Below are positions 54,945 through 64,000 of a stretch of 64,000 bases of DNA, piece by piece. The first letter of the stretch is position 1; each line of letters begins with the position of its first letter. Origin of the DNA: Cryptomeria japonica (lineage: Eukaryota > Streptophyta > Pinopsida > Cupressales > Cupressaceae); the NCBI RefSeq assembly GCF_030272615.1, contig NC_081409.1:872221379-872285378 (forward strand), written 5' to 3'. Under the pieces are notes generated by a model. That model searched no databases and was not told the origin of the DNA. It saw only the letters and a program-made list of their open reading frames with translations. The position numbers were made by a program, and so were the translations under genes.

Positions 54945-56327
54945 CACCATACTACAAACCTTGAAAGCTTTCCAAGTCCCTTGAAAAAAACCTACAGGAA
55001 AATTTTGTATCTTGGACTGAAACTTTGTCTTTGTTTTCATCTTTATCTTTGCATCTTCCTTTCATCATTCTCTCATTATCCTCATGTTGCTGCTACCAAG
55101 TTCAAAAAGGTAATCATCCTCTCAACTACTCGCATCCATGGAGTATCCAATAGCTGCAACTCAAGGTGTTCCTCGGGTATCTACCTCTCCTACTACACAC
55201 ACACAAACTCATACTTCCTTTTCCTCACCTAGGAATATCTTTTTCCTCTCTCCCTAGTCTTTTGGCAACCACAACTAGGTTATCTCCTCAACCTGTTCCT
55301 CTGGAGTTAGGTGGATCCAACACTTGCAACCAAAAATAACATAAATAACTTTCCTAGCCTAGATCTTTTGCTAGACTCTGATACCAATTTGATGTAGACC
55401 ATCATGAAAAACCAACCAAGAACCCCAAATCAACCATGGAGGCCCAATCCTAGGGTGCTCAATGACCTAGAATAATCATCAATCTACAACCTTGTTATGT
55501 TTGAGGCATCTAAAAAGATTAATATCAACCAATCCAATATAAAATATTTCTATCAAACTCAAAGTTACAACAATTTCCAATGGTGCAATCAAAATATTTT
55601 AGTGGAACTCTCCACAAACCCCAATTTTGAGGGTTTTTTGACAGTTTTCACCAAAACTTACATAAATTTCTTTAAAGTGATTGAAATTAAATGAAACCAA
55701 AGGGAAAAAAAATTAACTCATGCCATTATCATATACAATATATTTCCAATGAAGAAAAATGTTTTTTCATAAAGAAAAACGTGAATGATCGGACTGTAAT
55801 ACCCATAAAAGAATATGGAGTGTGTAAAAACTTCAAATGTTATTCATTTCCTTCCTCCAATCATACACATCCCCATTATATTCTATGAAATGATGGATTT
55901 TGTAACCTCCACACATTAATATGGAAGTTAAAACTACCCAAGAGCAATTATATCTATGGTTTGCAACTTTTAGAACATGGTTTGTTGCTTGACAACACTT
56001 TACTTCATTGACAACTTTCACATTTTAGAAAAAATGACTTATAAACTTCACTTAGACACTTTGAACACCTTATAATGGACTCAAAACAACCTTTAACATC
56101 ATTGTTACACTTTCATGGCTCTTTTACACAAGATTGACCTCATAAACCCAATCAAGGCCTTATTAGGACAACTTGGACAACTCATTACAATTGGCTCTTT
56201 TAGCCTTACATATGACCTCGTAATGACTCAAAATACATTAAAATGACCATATAAACTCAAATATGAGTGAAATTACTCATGGAATGATCTTTAACCTCTT
56301 GTTTTACCTTTGGGATAGGTGCTCCTG
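54945..56327. repeat. 1.74-kb tandem array, unit 7, with internal deletion
   Basis: 1383 bp, about 355 bp short because of a deletion near 55550. The primer-site-like sequence at 55375-55387 reads TTGGTATCAGAGT on the minus strand. After 56328 the array stops and the Helitron region begins. Confidence 0.85.
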
Positions 56328-56559
56328 CACCATATACCTATGTAGAAGACACATCAAGAGCGAGCTATTTTTTTCTTTTTTTCCTATGAGGTATCCTACA
56401 CAATGCAACGAGACAAGAAATGTAGAAATCATAGATAGGATGGAAGAAAAATGGGATTTTAAGACAAAGTATGAAGATGATAGTGAGTAGAGTGGATTTT
56501 TGGAAGGGGAGGTGGAAGTTCGATTAGATAGATCTAGTAGTCTATTTTCTTTTTTTTTC
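56328..56559. other. Short non-coding stretch between the array and the helicase
   Basis: AT-rich with T-runs. No Helitron terminal hairpin could be recognised with confidence, so the element end is undefined. Confidence 0.35.
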
Positions 56560-58930
56560 CTGATAGTGGTATAAGCATTGTTTTGTAATTTTGAGTACCT
56601 TTCAAAACTGAAAGGGGGATAAATTCTTGAACCTTGAAATGATTTGACTCTTGAGATTGCAGTAAATGTGAGGTATTTTTTTAAATCTTCCCAATATTTA
56701 TTATTTCTCTATCCAAAGTGAGACCTTGGGATATGTGAATAGTAATAGCCCAAGCCATTGTAAGGGGGAGTTGTGTGTGAATCCCTCGAGTTATAAGAGG
56801 TATAGGAATAGATTTTGGATTCGCATTGTCTGAATGTGGCCCACTGTAATGTTGGAATTGAACAACCACATACTTTGACAAGTCTAGAGATTTAGAATTT
56901 GTATTGTAGACAATGGTTCTGATTTGTCCTAATGAGCCATTGACAAGACTAACTTCTATCCATAAATTAGCAATTAAAATTACTTGTTCATTTGGATAGA
57001 GGAGTATCTTAGAAGGGAGTTGTTCATCATTATCATAATTAACATTGTTTTGTCTTATTATTTGAGCAGCACATCATGCAATTGGCAAGTGCAATTGCTT
57101 TAACATTTTAATAGTGTGCTACTTGGTAGATGCATTTGTTGCAAATAAATGTATCAAAGTGTCAAAATATTTTCTCTTCAACAATAAATTTAGGGGATGA
57201 TCGAGACATAAGGGTATCCCAATCTTCTTGGAGCATGAAATCATTTCTAATTTTGTGTAGGATTGAACGCAATCATTGTTGCATTTTAGATGTACCTTGA
57301 TGCCATAAAGTGGTATCCAATGTAACCATAGTTGTGAAAGAGCACCATAATATAAGTATTGTAGAGTGTGATGCATACAAAGGTTTGTCCATTAGAGGAG
57401 GTAGCTGACCAAGATCACCTACAAGGATTATTGAGATACCTCCAAATGGTTCATGTTGTTTATAAGGAAATGCTTGGCATAATTTTCTTTCTATTTTCAA
57501 AAGCAATTTAGGACCTAAAAAGCTCATTTCGCCAATTAGAATATATTGTAACTCTTTATATTTCTCTTGGAACAACATTAAATATTGTCCTGTTAAAGGT
57601 TGTATATCTTTAATAATGATGAGGAGGGCAATGTGGATTGTTATTGCTTGAATATTATATGCAGAAACACCCGTTGGGACAAGTACAAGAAATTGATTAT
57701 GCTTTACATTAGGAGAAAGTTTTTTTTAAATGCATTCTATCAAGTAGGATTTACCAGTGTCTTCAATCCCTTGTATAATCATTCAAAGAGGTGGAATGCA
57801 TTGACGAGCTACATAATGGGAAAGTATAATGTCAAGTGCAAGTTTTTGTTTGGCTACCAATGGGAAAGTAGTACTGTTAGAAGAAGCTATTTTGTGAACA
57901 CTAGGGTGAAATTCTATTTTTTTGTGGATATGAAGTTAACAACAATATTATCAAGTTATTTGGAAAGGTTAGTGGTATTCCAATTGAAGTTAATATCATA
58001 ATCATATCTGCCCAACATTTGTAGGTCATTCATGTTGAAGTTGTTTGAAGCGCCCATTTGTGAAAGGTACTCCCATTCATACTAGTCTACATTTTGTGAA
58101 TGCAAGAAATCATTATCATCAGAGTTTGCATCATTTTTTGCTATGCAATCTTCTTCGATTCCATTAATATGCCAACATAAGTAACCATCATGTGCAATTA
58201 CTTCCAATTTGTAATGATCTGGTCTCTTGATGTTCCTATATTTGTAGGAATATGATGAAAGGGTTTGTATAGGAGAAACTCACTCCAACATTAGGCTTCA
58301 AAGTTGTCATCATCCTCATTTGGTGAGCATTTAAATTGTGGATAAACATTGGCAATTGCTCTCTTTTGTAGTTTTTGCCATTTTTTTTGCACGACCTATT
58401 GTATGAAAATTGTTGTGTTGGTTGTACCAATGATACATGTTCCAGCTCAATAAGCCTTTCTATATAAGCATAAATATAAGATATACAAAGTTTGGTATTG
58501 TCATTTGGAATAGCAACATAGTGGAGAACTTTCCTTCCAACATTAAGGGAGACAAAATGATGGCTACAACTGATCAATGGTAGCTTTTGCAATATATTGC
58601 AAGTTTCTTGTGCACTAGTATCTCAATCAGCAACTATCCCATTCATGAATTTTTGATATGCCAATAAAATGGTATCTTTAGTATTAGATGCAACAACTAT
58701 TTTTTTGAGCATGTCAACATAGCTAGAAATCGACATTTGCCTGCCATATTGCAAGCATAATCAGATTGTGGATATTTAAACAACTATCATTTCTTGCTGG
58801 TTAATAACTTGGCTTGCGGTCATGATCAATAATCAATGTTGATATTTCTTGTTCGGTCCATGGAGCTCTATATCGACAATACAATGTGGAACCTTTTTTT
58901 CAAGTAAGTATGTTCAAGACATTTTGTATG
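56560..58930 (-). pseudogene. Helitron-type Rep/PIF1 helicase, decayed
   Basis: Minus-strand pieces in order: FMNGIVAD, then DTSAQETCNILQKLPL (about 58570-58680), a motif between Rep and helicase in plant Helitrons. Next is VSLNVGRKV and ELEHVSL. Walker A GIEDTGKS is at 57747-57770, and the Walker B region LIGEMSFLGPKLLLKIERKL (about 57480-57540) has Gly where Asp is expected. GGISIILVGDLGQLPP follows, then AWAITIHISQGLTLD (about 56700-56770) and finally LTFTAISRVKSFQGSRI in another frame to about 56560. Frameshifts are frequent. The Rep nuclease motifs are not in the window; the upstream side is cut by C2 at 58973. A stand-alone PIF1 gene is a less likely alternative. Confidence 0.72.
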
Positions 58931-58972
58931 TCACTGCATAACATTTACTAGCTCCTCATAATAAGGAAACAG

Positions 58973-60034
58973 TGTTGGTATTTTGGTATGGTTTTGTCAT
59001 TGATGTCAACACCTACTAAACACTTATCAACTCTGGCACTTTGGAGAATCAACAACATTCACCGACAAACAAATGACTTATGAATAGTCACCAGTATCTG
59101 GTACACCAGCAGGATATAATGATCACCGACACTTGGAATGATATGGAAAGCACATGGTTATGTCGAAGACATCATTTGGACACTTTGTCTTGAAGGTTTG
59201 TTAATTGGCATATTCGTATTTGCATATTTGTTGTTACTAGCAAATAGGTCCAGGTTACACCGATAGGTTTATCTTTTCCAAATCAACATGGCACGCTATG
59301 GAGATAACTTATTATTGTTGTAAATGCATTAAGCCAACATGTTGAATTAGTTATTGCATTGGGCATTACTTTATTTGTAAATTGATTTTATTGTATTATC
59401 CTTTAGAGCCGACCTACTAAAATTGGTCTTAGGGTATGGTATAAATGTAAGATCTTATTTGTAAGATCAAGTGTGGAATGCGAAAAAGAATTGTGTGAAG
59501 GTATATGCGAGAATAAATAGAGCTATACACGTAAACATCATTTGAAGGTTAAAGGAGGGTTTTTGTGAAGACAATCAGAACTACACTGGTACTGAATCCA
59601 ACATATGAAGATGCTATTTTGAGTAGTACATTCTTATTGGATTTAACCATCCAATTGTAGTCAGTGTGACTCCCATTTTATGTTTGAGCAATGAGCTCTA
59701 GGCACTTGGCCTTTCTACATGTGCAGACCCCATTTGTATACACTTACTATCTACAGTAGTATCATCTGATTGTGGGTAAGGTTTCCCACCATGGTTTTTC
59801 CCCTTAAAGGGTTTCCACGTACAAACATTGGTGTTATGTGTTGTGGATAACTTTGTCCTTTTGTTTCATGCATTAATCTTTACCGGTATTGCAATTAATT
59901 GATAAAAAATGTCTACCGACATAAAAGACTAGTTCACCGATATTAAGCATTAAGTTGGCTAAGTTGCTTTTGGTTTGAATTTATTTGACAACTGATTCAC
60001 CCCCCCCCCTCTCAATTGTCTTCGGGAGCTAACA
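58973..60034 (+). repeat. C2 5' LTR
   Basis: 1062 bp, starting TGTTGGTATTTTGG and ending GGGAGCTAACA. It is collinear with the C1 LTRs, with more differences. TATAAAT is at 59440-59446. Confidence 0.9.
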
Positions 60035-60036
60035 AT

Positions 60037-60048
60037 TGGTATCAAAGA
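60037..60048 (+). promoter_or_regulatory. C2 primer-binding site, altered
   Basis: TGGTATCAAAGA, two changes from TGGTATCAGAGC, in the same place as in C1. Confidence 0.75.
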
Positions 60049-60091
60049 TGAGTCCTCTTTTTGTAGAAGTTTAATAGCTTGAGGAGATCCA

Positions 60092-60939
60092 ATGTCTACT
60101 AACTATTCCAGGAAGGACAGTCCTAAACTTGATGGAACCAACTATGGCATATGGAAGATCAGAATGGAGACACATCTAAATTGCATTGGAAAGGACATCT
60201 GGGATGTTACAAAGAATGGTTATACTACTCCTACTCCTGGTCAGCCTAATCCACCTACCTTGGGAAAAGATGAAGAAAATGATTGCAAAGCAAGAGAAGC
60301 ACTTTTGAGTGCATTAACAGATCAGCAAATCATGGGACTATCAAATAGGTCTACTGCTTAAGCTATTTGGATCATTTGGAAACACTAAATGAAGGAGATT
60401 CCACAGTCAAAATTGCAAAACTTGAAAGCTTTCGGGTCAGGTATAAACATCTAAAAATGGAAGAAGATGAAAGGATTTTTGCTTTTATGGAAAGAGTTAA
60501 TGAAATTGTTTTGGGTATTAAATGTTGTGGAGGAACCTTAAGTGAAGATGAAATTGTTTCAAAAGTTTTAAGAGGATTGCCACTGGTATATAAAATGAAG
60601 GTTACTGCTATAAATGAGTTGAGAACAATGCCTAATACATCAGTAACTAGGGATACATTGATTGGAAAACTTTTAGCTTTTGAAATTGAGGAATTTGATC
60701 ATGTTGCTACTATAAACATAGATTTAGCCTTTAAAGCATCTACATCATCTGCACCATCATTTGACAAATCAGATTGGAAATCATTTTATGTAAGAGAACT
60801 TAAGGAAAGCAGGAAATAAAATGAAGAACTTGAAGAACTTGAAGCACTATTTGCAAGGAAAAAGCCTAAAGGTCCAATTGGAAGTAAGTATGAAGGTAAA
60901 GCACCCTTTAAATGTTTTAACTATAATAAGATTGGTCAT
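60092..60939 (+). pseudogene. gag: C2 Gag
   Basis: ATG at 60092 (MSTNYSRKDSPKLDGTNY) gives 89 codons to a TAA made by a changed codon at about 60358, followed at once by a 1-bp deletion (GGAT where C1 has GGGAT). Frame 60367-60819 continues Gag (LKMEEDERIFAFMERVNEI) to another TAA. The zinc knuckle (about 60910-60950) has one Cys changed to Tyr (CFNYNKIGHMASRC). No functional Gag could be made. Confidence 0.85.
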
Positions 60940-62040
60940 ATGGCTTCAAGATGCCCTGATAGACATGCTAGACTAAGAGAAGAAGCTAGAAGGACATACA
61001 AGCCTAACCCTGAATATCAGAGATACAAATTTAAGAAGAATAAAGACAAATCTTGTTATGTTGCTGATGAAGGTGTGACTGATAATTCTGATGAGGATCT
61101 GATAGACAATGGATGGGTCTTTGTTGCTATAACAAAAGATCAATTGACACCTATTGCTCAACCGGTAGAACATGCCTTGGCAGCTAAAATTGAAGTAAAG
61201 GATGAGTGGATCATTGACTCAGGTTGCTCACATCATATGATAGGAGATAAAGCTAAATTATTGAACTTTCAAGAATATAATGGAGGCTTAGTGAGATTTG
61301 GAGATGACAAAGCTTGTTTGATCAAAGGTAAGGGTACAATATCTCTTGATGGTAAGCATAATACTAACAATGTTTACTATGTTGAAGGTTTAAAGCATAA
61401 TTTTTTGAGTGTTGGTCAATTAGTTGAGAAAGGATTTCAATTACAATTCAAAAATGGAAAATGCAAAATCAGGAATAGAAGTGGTTTGGAAATTGCAACC
61501 GGTAATCAGACTAGAGGTAATATCTTTCATTTGAATAACAATGAAAAGACATGCTTGATTGCACATATTGATGAAAGTTGGCTATGGCATAAGAGACTTT
61601 GTCATTTAAAATTTTATTGCATGGTGAAAATAGTACTACTAAGGCAATTAGAGATTTACCTAAAATTGTCAAACCTCACAATACAGTATGTAAGGAATGT
61701 CAATTTGGAAAACAAGTTAGAGCTAGTTTCAAAAGTATTCCAGAAACATCCAATAATGCTCTTGATTTAATTCACACTAATTTATGTGGTCCAGCTAGAA
61801 CTAAAATCGTACAAGGTGATAGATATTTCATGCTAATCATTGATGACTATTCTAGAATGTGTTGGGTTACTTTTCTCAGAGAAAAATCAAAAGCACTTGG
61901 GAAGTTCAAACTATTCAAAGCAATGGTATAAAATGAAACCGGTAAGAAAATCAAATGTCTAAGATCAGATCAAGGTGGAGAATTTACATCTAAGAAATTT
62001 AATACATTCTGTGAAGTGAATGGAATTAGAAGACAACTGG
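60940..62040 (+). pseudogene. C2 protease and integrase start
   Basis: Protease DEWIIDSGCSHHM has its catalytic Asp, unlike C1, followed by GKGTISLDGKHN and LKHNFLSVGQL. Integrase zinc motifs are HKRLCHL and, after a frame change near 61640, CKECQFGKQV. Then LIIDDYSRMCWVTF and SDQGGEF carry the first two catalytic Asp. A stop occurs at 61929 and the element ends near 62040. Confidence 0.85.
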
Positions 62041-62104
62041 GTATATGCACGAAGTTGTGGTACCAAAAAGGTTCCACACTTCAAAAAAAAATTAAAAAGC
62101 TCAT
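62041..62104. other. Junction after C2
   Basis: Unrelated sequence (GTATATGCACGAAGTTGTGG onward) with an A-run, leading into the 16-bp repeats. Confidence 0.4.
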
Positions 62105-62200
62105 AAGGTGCATGCCTTATAAGGTGCATGCACTATAGGGTGCACGCCCTATAGTGCACATGCCTTATAAGGTGTGTGCCTTATAAGGCGTATGTGCATT
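62105..62200. repeat. Six exact-length 16-bp near-palindromic repeats
   Basis: Units start at 62105, 62121, 62137, 62153, 62169 and 62185, with no length change. They read AAGGTGCATGCCTTAT, AAGGTGCATGCACTAT, AGGGTGCACGCCCTAT, AGTGCACATGCCTTAT, AAGGTGTGTGCCTTAT and AAGGCGTATGTGCATT. Most are near-palindromes around TGCA. Unit 3 changes both arms together (AGGG ... CCCT instead of AAGG ... CCTT). The array lies about 150 bp upstream of the ATG at 62347. Confidence 0.9.
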
Positions 62201-62346
62201 GTAAACATCAAAAAAACCTTGCTCCGCATTTCTACATTCCAAACCCACGTTTTGGCATTTTTCGGTGCTATTTTCTTGCGCTCGCCCTTTGTAAAAGCTT
62301 GAAATTGGGCACTAAGAAGTTGTCCATCTCTCATCAAAATTCTACC

Positions 62347-62369
62347 ATGCCATCAAAGAGCTTGAAGAG
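62347..62369 (+). other. Possible first exon of the unknown gene
   Basis: ATGCCATC... (MPSKSLK) runs to a donor AG|GTATGT at 62370, and an acceptor TTATCAG ends at 62458 (89-bp intron). The joined phase is off by one against the main frame of the next exon, so either this is not the first exon or a one-base change occurred. Confidence 0.3.
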
Positions 62370-62458
62370 GTATGTATTTTTATTTTCTTATTGTCATTTT
62401 TTTTATTAATTTGAAGATTAAACTAGGTTTATTGATTTAAATTTATTTTCATTATCAG

Positions 62459-63952
62459 GAAATGAGATTAGACAAGAAAATGTTGACAACACTCAATCAC
62501 CTCCTCATGAAGACCATATTGAAGAAGAAGCACATCAAGAACCTCCTACAATCCCTAGACACCCCATAGGTACACAAGAAAACCTATTAGTTCAAATAGA
62601 AAGTAGCCAAAAAGAGCTTGAAGGTTTAATCATAAGGCTAAAAGACCCCACTAGAACAAACTCCCATAGGACAAACCTTGCCAGTTCTTTGCAATCTATT
62701 GTATCTCACATACAATCTGTGAGTGGGCAAATAAATTTTTGGTCCTGTAAGAAGGAAGAACAAAAGCAATTATATGCTGACAAATTATCATATGTGGAAG
62801 TGAAGAAAAAGAAAATTAATAAATTTGACTTGTGTGCTCTTTTTATGGACCCCCAAATGAATCAACCTTTACACCCTAGATGTAGGAGATTCCCTATTCA
62901 TTGGTGTCATCATGAAGGGATTAAGAACAATTTTTGGGATAGGTGGTGGATGGTATTTGATCAGCCCCCATGCAATAATCATGAGGTACCCCAATACTTT
63001 TTGAGAAAATTGTACTATGAATTTGTCCTTAATGAGATCCCAAACTATTTTGATTTTCTAGTTTTCCAAGGTAGAGGTGGGGATTCCTCGCATGATAGAG
63101 ACGGTGCACATCATGATCCAAATCTCCCACCAAGACCCTTAGCCAGACCTATGGTGGAGCATGTTATTATTCCTTCCATTGTGAAGGAGAGTATTGAGGT
63201 CAAAACTCTAGACTCAATTAGCTCACTCACTCAAACCCTTATACAGTATGCTAGTTCTCTAGTAGAGAGTGATGCGAGTGATGATGTTGATTCTTCTAGG
63301 CATCAAGTTCTAGCTCATTTTTGTCAATCTTGTGGTTCTCTTTGCACTTATGATCCTAATAGTTCTAAGAATGCACATGCACAAGCGGAGTTTTCTACAG
63401 AAAACATTGTCATGACAGAATCCTTGCTGAACGAAACATTTAGCATTAATACCCAGGTGAATTTCATTACAAGTTCATTTCATTCTTTTTATTAAATCTT
63501 ATATGTAAATTTGAGAATATATCTAAATTAGTAAATTATTATGATAAAAAATCAGAGTCAAAGTGTTCGCAATACTAGCAACATTCCAGCAGCACCCTTT
63601 TTCACTACTTCGTCGACTCCACAAGTATACAACGAGTGAAAAAATATAATTATTATATGTAGATAGTTGAACCTTATGTGAATAATTTTCTAATTACTCA
63701 TTTTGGATGTCAAATAGTTTGATGCTAGAGCTTGAACATCAACACCTCGTAGTGTATTTCATCGACAATCTTTCACCCAGGTAAACAATTTATCTTTAAT
63801 GTTGTTATTAAATAATATAGATAGTTTTGGCGATTAATCAATATACTTTGTTTAATTTTCAGATGTTGAATTTAAAGACTCCTCCTGTTGTCCATGCGTC
63901 AATGGAGCACGGTGTTGCTGCAGCAGTAGCAAGTTCAACTTCTTTAATAGAA
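62459..63952 (+). CDS. Unknown plant gene, four phase-0 exons (partial)
   Basis: Exons are 62459-63456, 63556-63624, 63718-63780 and 63863-63952, continuing out of the window. Introns are 99, 93 and 82 bp, each GT...AG, and every junction is phase 0 (CAG|GT, CAA|GT, CAG|GT, GAA|GT). The long exon is open from 62461; its first ATG is 62689. It encodes an acidic leader (HIEEEAHQEPP), a Lys-rich helix (YVEVKKKKINKFDL), a His/Cys/Trp-rich stretch (HPRCRRFPIHWCHHEG, NFWDRWWMVFDQPPC) and a Ser-rich tail. Later exons are Ser/Thr/Pro-rich (PAAPFFTTSSTPQ). The third exon has one in-frame TGA (63733-63735). I recognise no family. It may be a decaying gene or part of a transposon. Confidence 0.5.
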
Positions 63953-64000
63953 GTATGAGACATATTTATAAATTTAGTAAATTTAGCATTACATTTGTTA
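63953..64000 (+). other. Start of an intron at the window edge
   Basis: GTATGAGAC directly after the fourth exon, AT-rich to the end of the window. Confidence 0.35.

Larger units (their letters stand above)
58973..62040 (+). mobile_element. C2, truncated Copia element of the C1 family
   Basis: It has a 5' LTR, an altered primer site, Gag, protease and the start of integrase, then ends abruptly at about 62040 within the GIRRQL segment of integrase. No RT, RNase H or 3' LTR is present. It cuts the Helitron helicase on its left. Confidence 0.88.

Noticed and set aside
25551-55888. Recurring plus-strand ORFs of 62-98 codons in the tandem units (for example near 26706, 28446, 43520, 54398)
   Set aside because: They recur because the DNA repeats. 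They occur in two overlapping frames at once, vary in length by frameshift and have no domain.
57600-58001. Plus-strand 133-codon ORF
   Set aside because: It lies opposite the Helitron helicase, whose Walker A motif is on the minus strand here.

Overview
The window looks like intergenic DNA from a large, repeat-rich seed-plant genome. A conifer or other gymnosperm is the best guess, because the elements are old, decayed and deeply nested, but the sequence does not prove it. The DNA is AT-rich and dominated by LTR retrotransposons carrying many stops and frameshifts. No bacterial, organellar or intact housekeeping gene was seen. Labels used below: E1, a Tat-like Gypsy element (+); X, a short LTR element (+); G1, a Tat-like Gypsy element (-); Y, a non-autonomous insert (-); Z, an unclassified insert; C1 and C2, Copia elements (+); CRV, a chromovirus (-).

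Left third (1-25.5 kb). E1 is cut by two insertions. X entered its protease frame at 249/9002 with a 5-bp duplication (CATAC), and X itself holds G1 (about 301-7971). G1 has a gag-like ORF, a 1294-codon pol ORF and a primer site matching tRNA-Trp. Y (about 10.75-16.5 kb) carries a decayed ~1200-codon gene of unknown function on the minus strand. Upstream of that gene lies a striking array of about 17 near-palindromes, each centred on a TTTAAA-type core. E1 resumes with RT, RNase H and the start of integrase, then runs into a 3.4-kb imperfect palindrome (18900-22278) made of two inverted copies of an integrase C-terminus plus 3' tail. A third copy of the same tail lies at 24710-25515.

Middle (25.5-56.3 kb). 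Seven tandem copies of a ~1.74-kb unit are present. Each has a minus-strand tRNA-Met primer-binding site, intact or altered. Unit 4 is split by Z (31215-41064), which holds the near-complete Copia element C1 (32986-39659) and an 84-bp minisatellite. Unit 6 is split by CRV (44504-53639), with gag, protease, RT, RNase H, integrase and a chromodomain on the minus strand. Removing each insert with one copy of its target duplication restores the 1738-1739 bp period. The two CRV LTRs differ by an inverted segment.

Right end (56.3-64 kb). A decayed Helitron-type PIF1 helicase lies on the minus strand, cut upstream by C2, a truncated relative of C1. Beyond C2 come six exact-length 16-bp near-palindromic repeats, and then a candidate multi-exon plant gene of unknown function. 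It has four exons joined by short introns, all at phase 0, and one in-frame stop.

Functionally the window is a record of retrotransposon insertion and decay. The parts least explained by known families are the two palindrome arrays, the unknown Y gene, the candidate spliced gene and the PBS-bearing tandem array.
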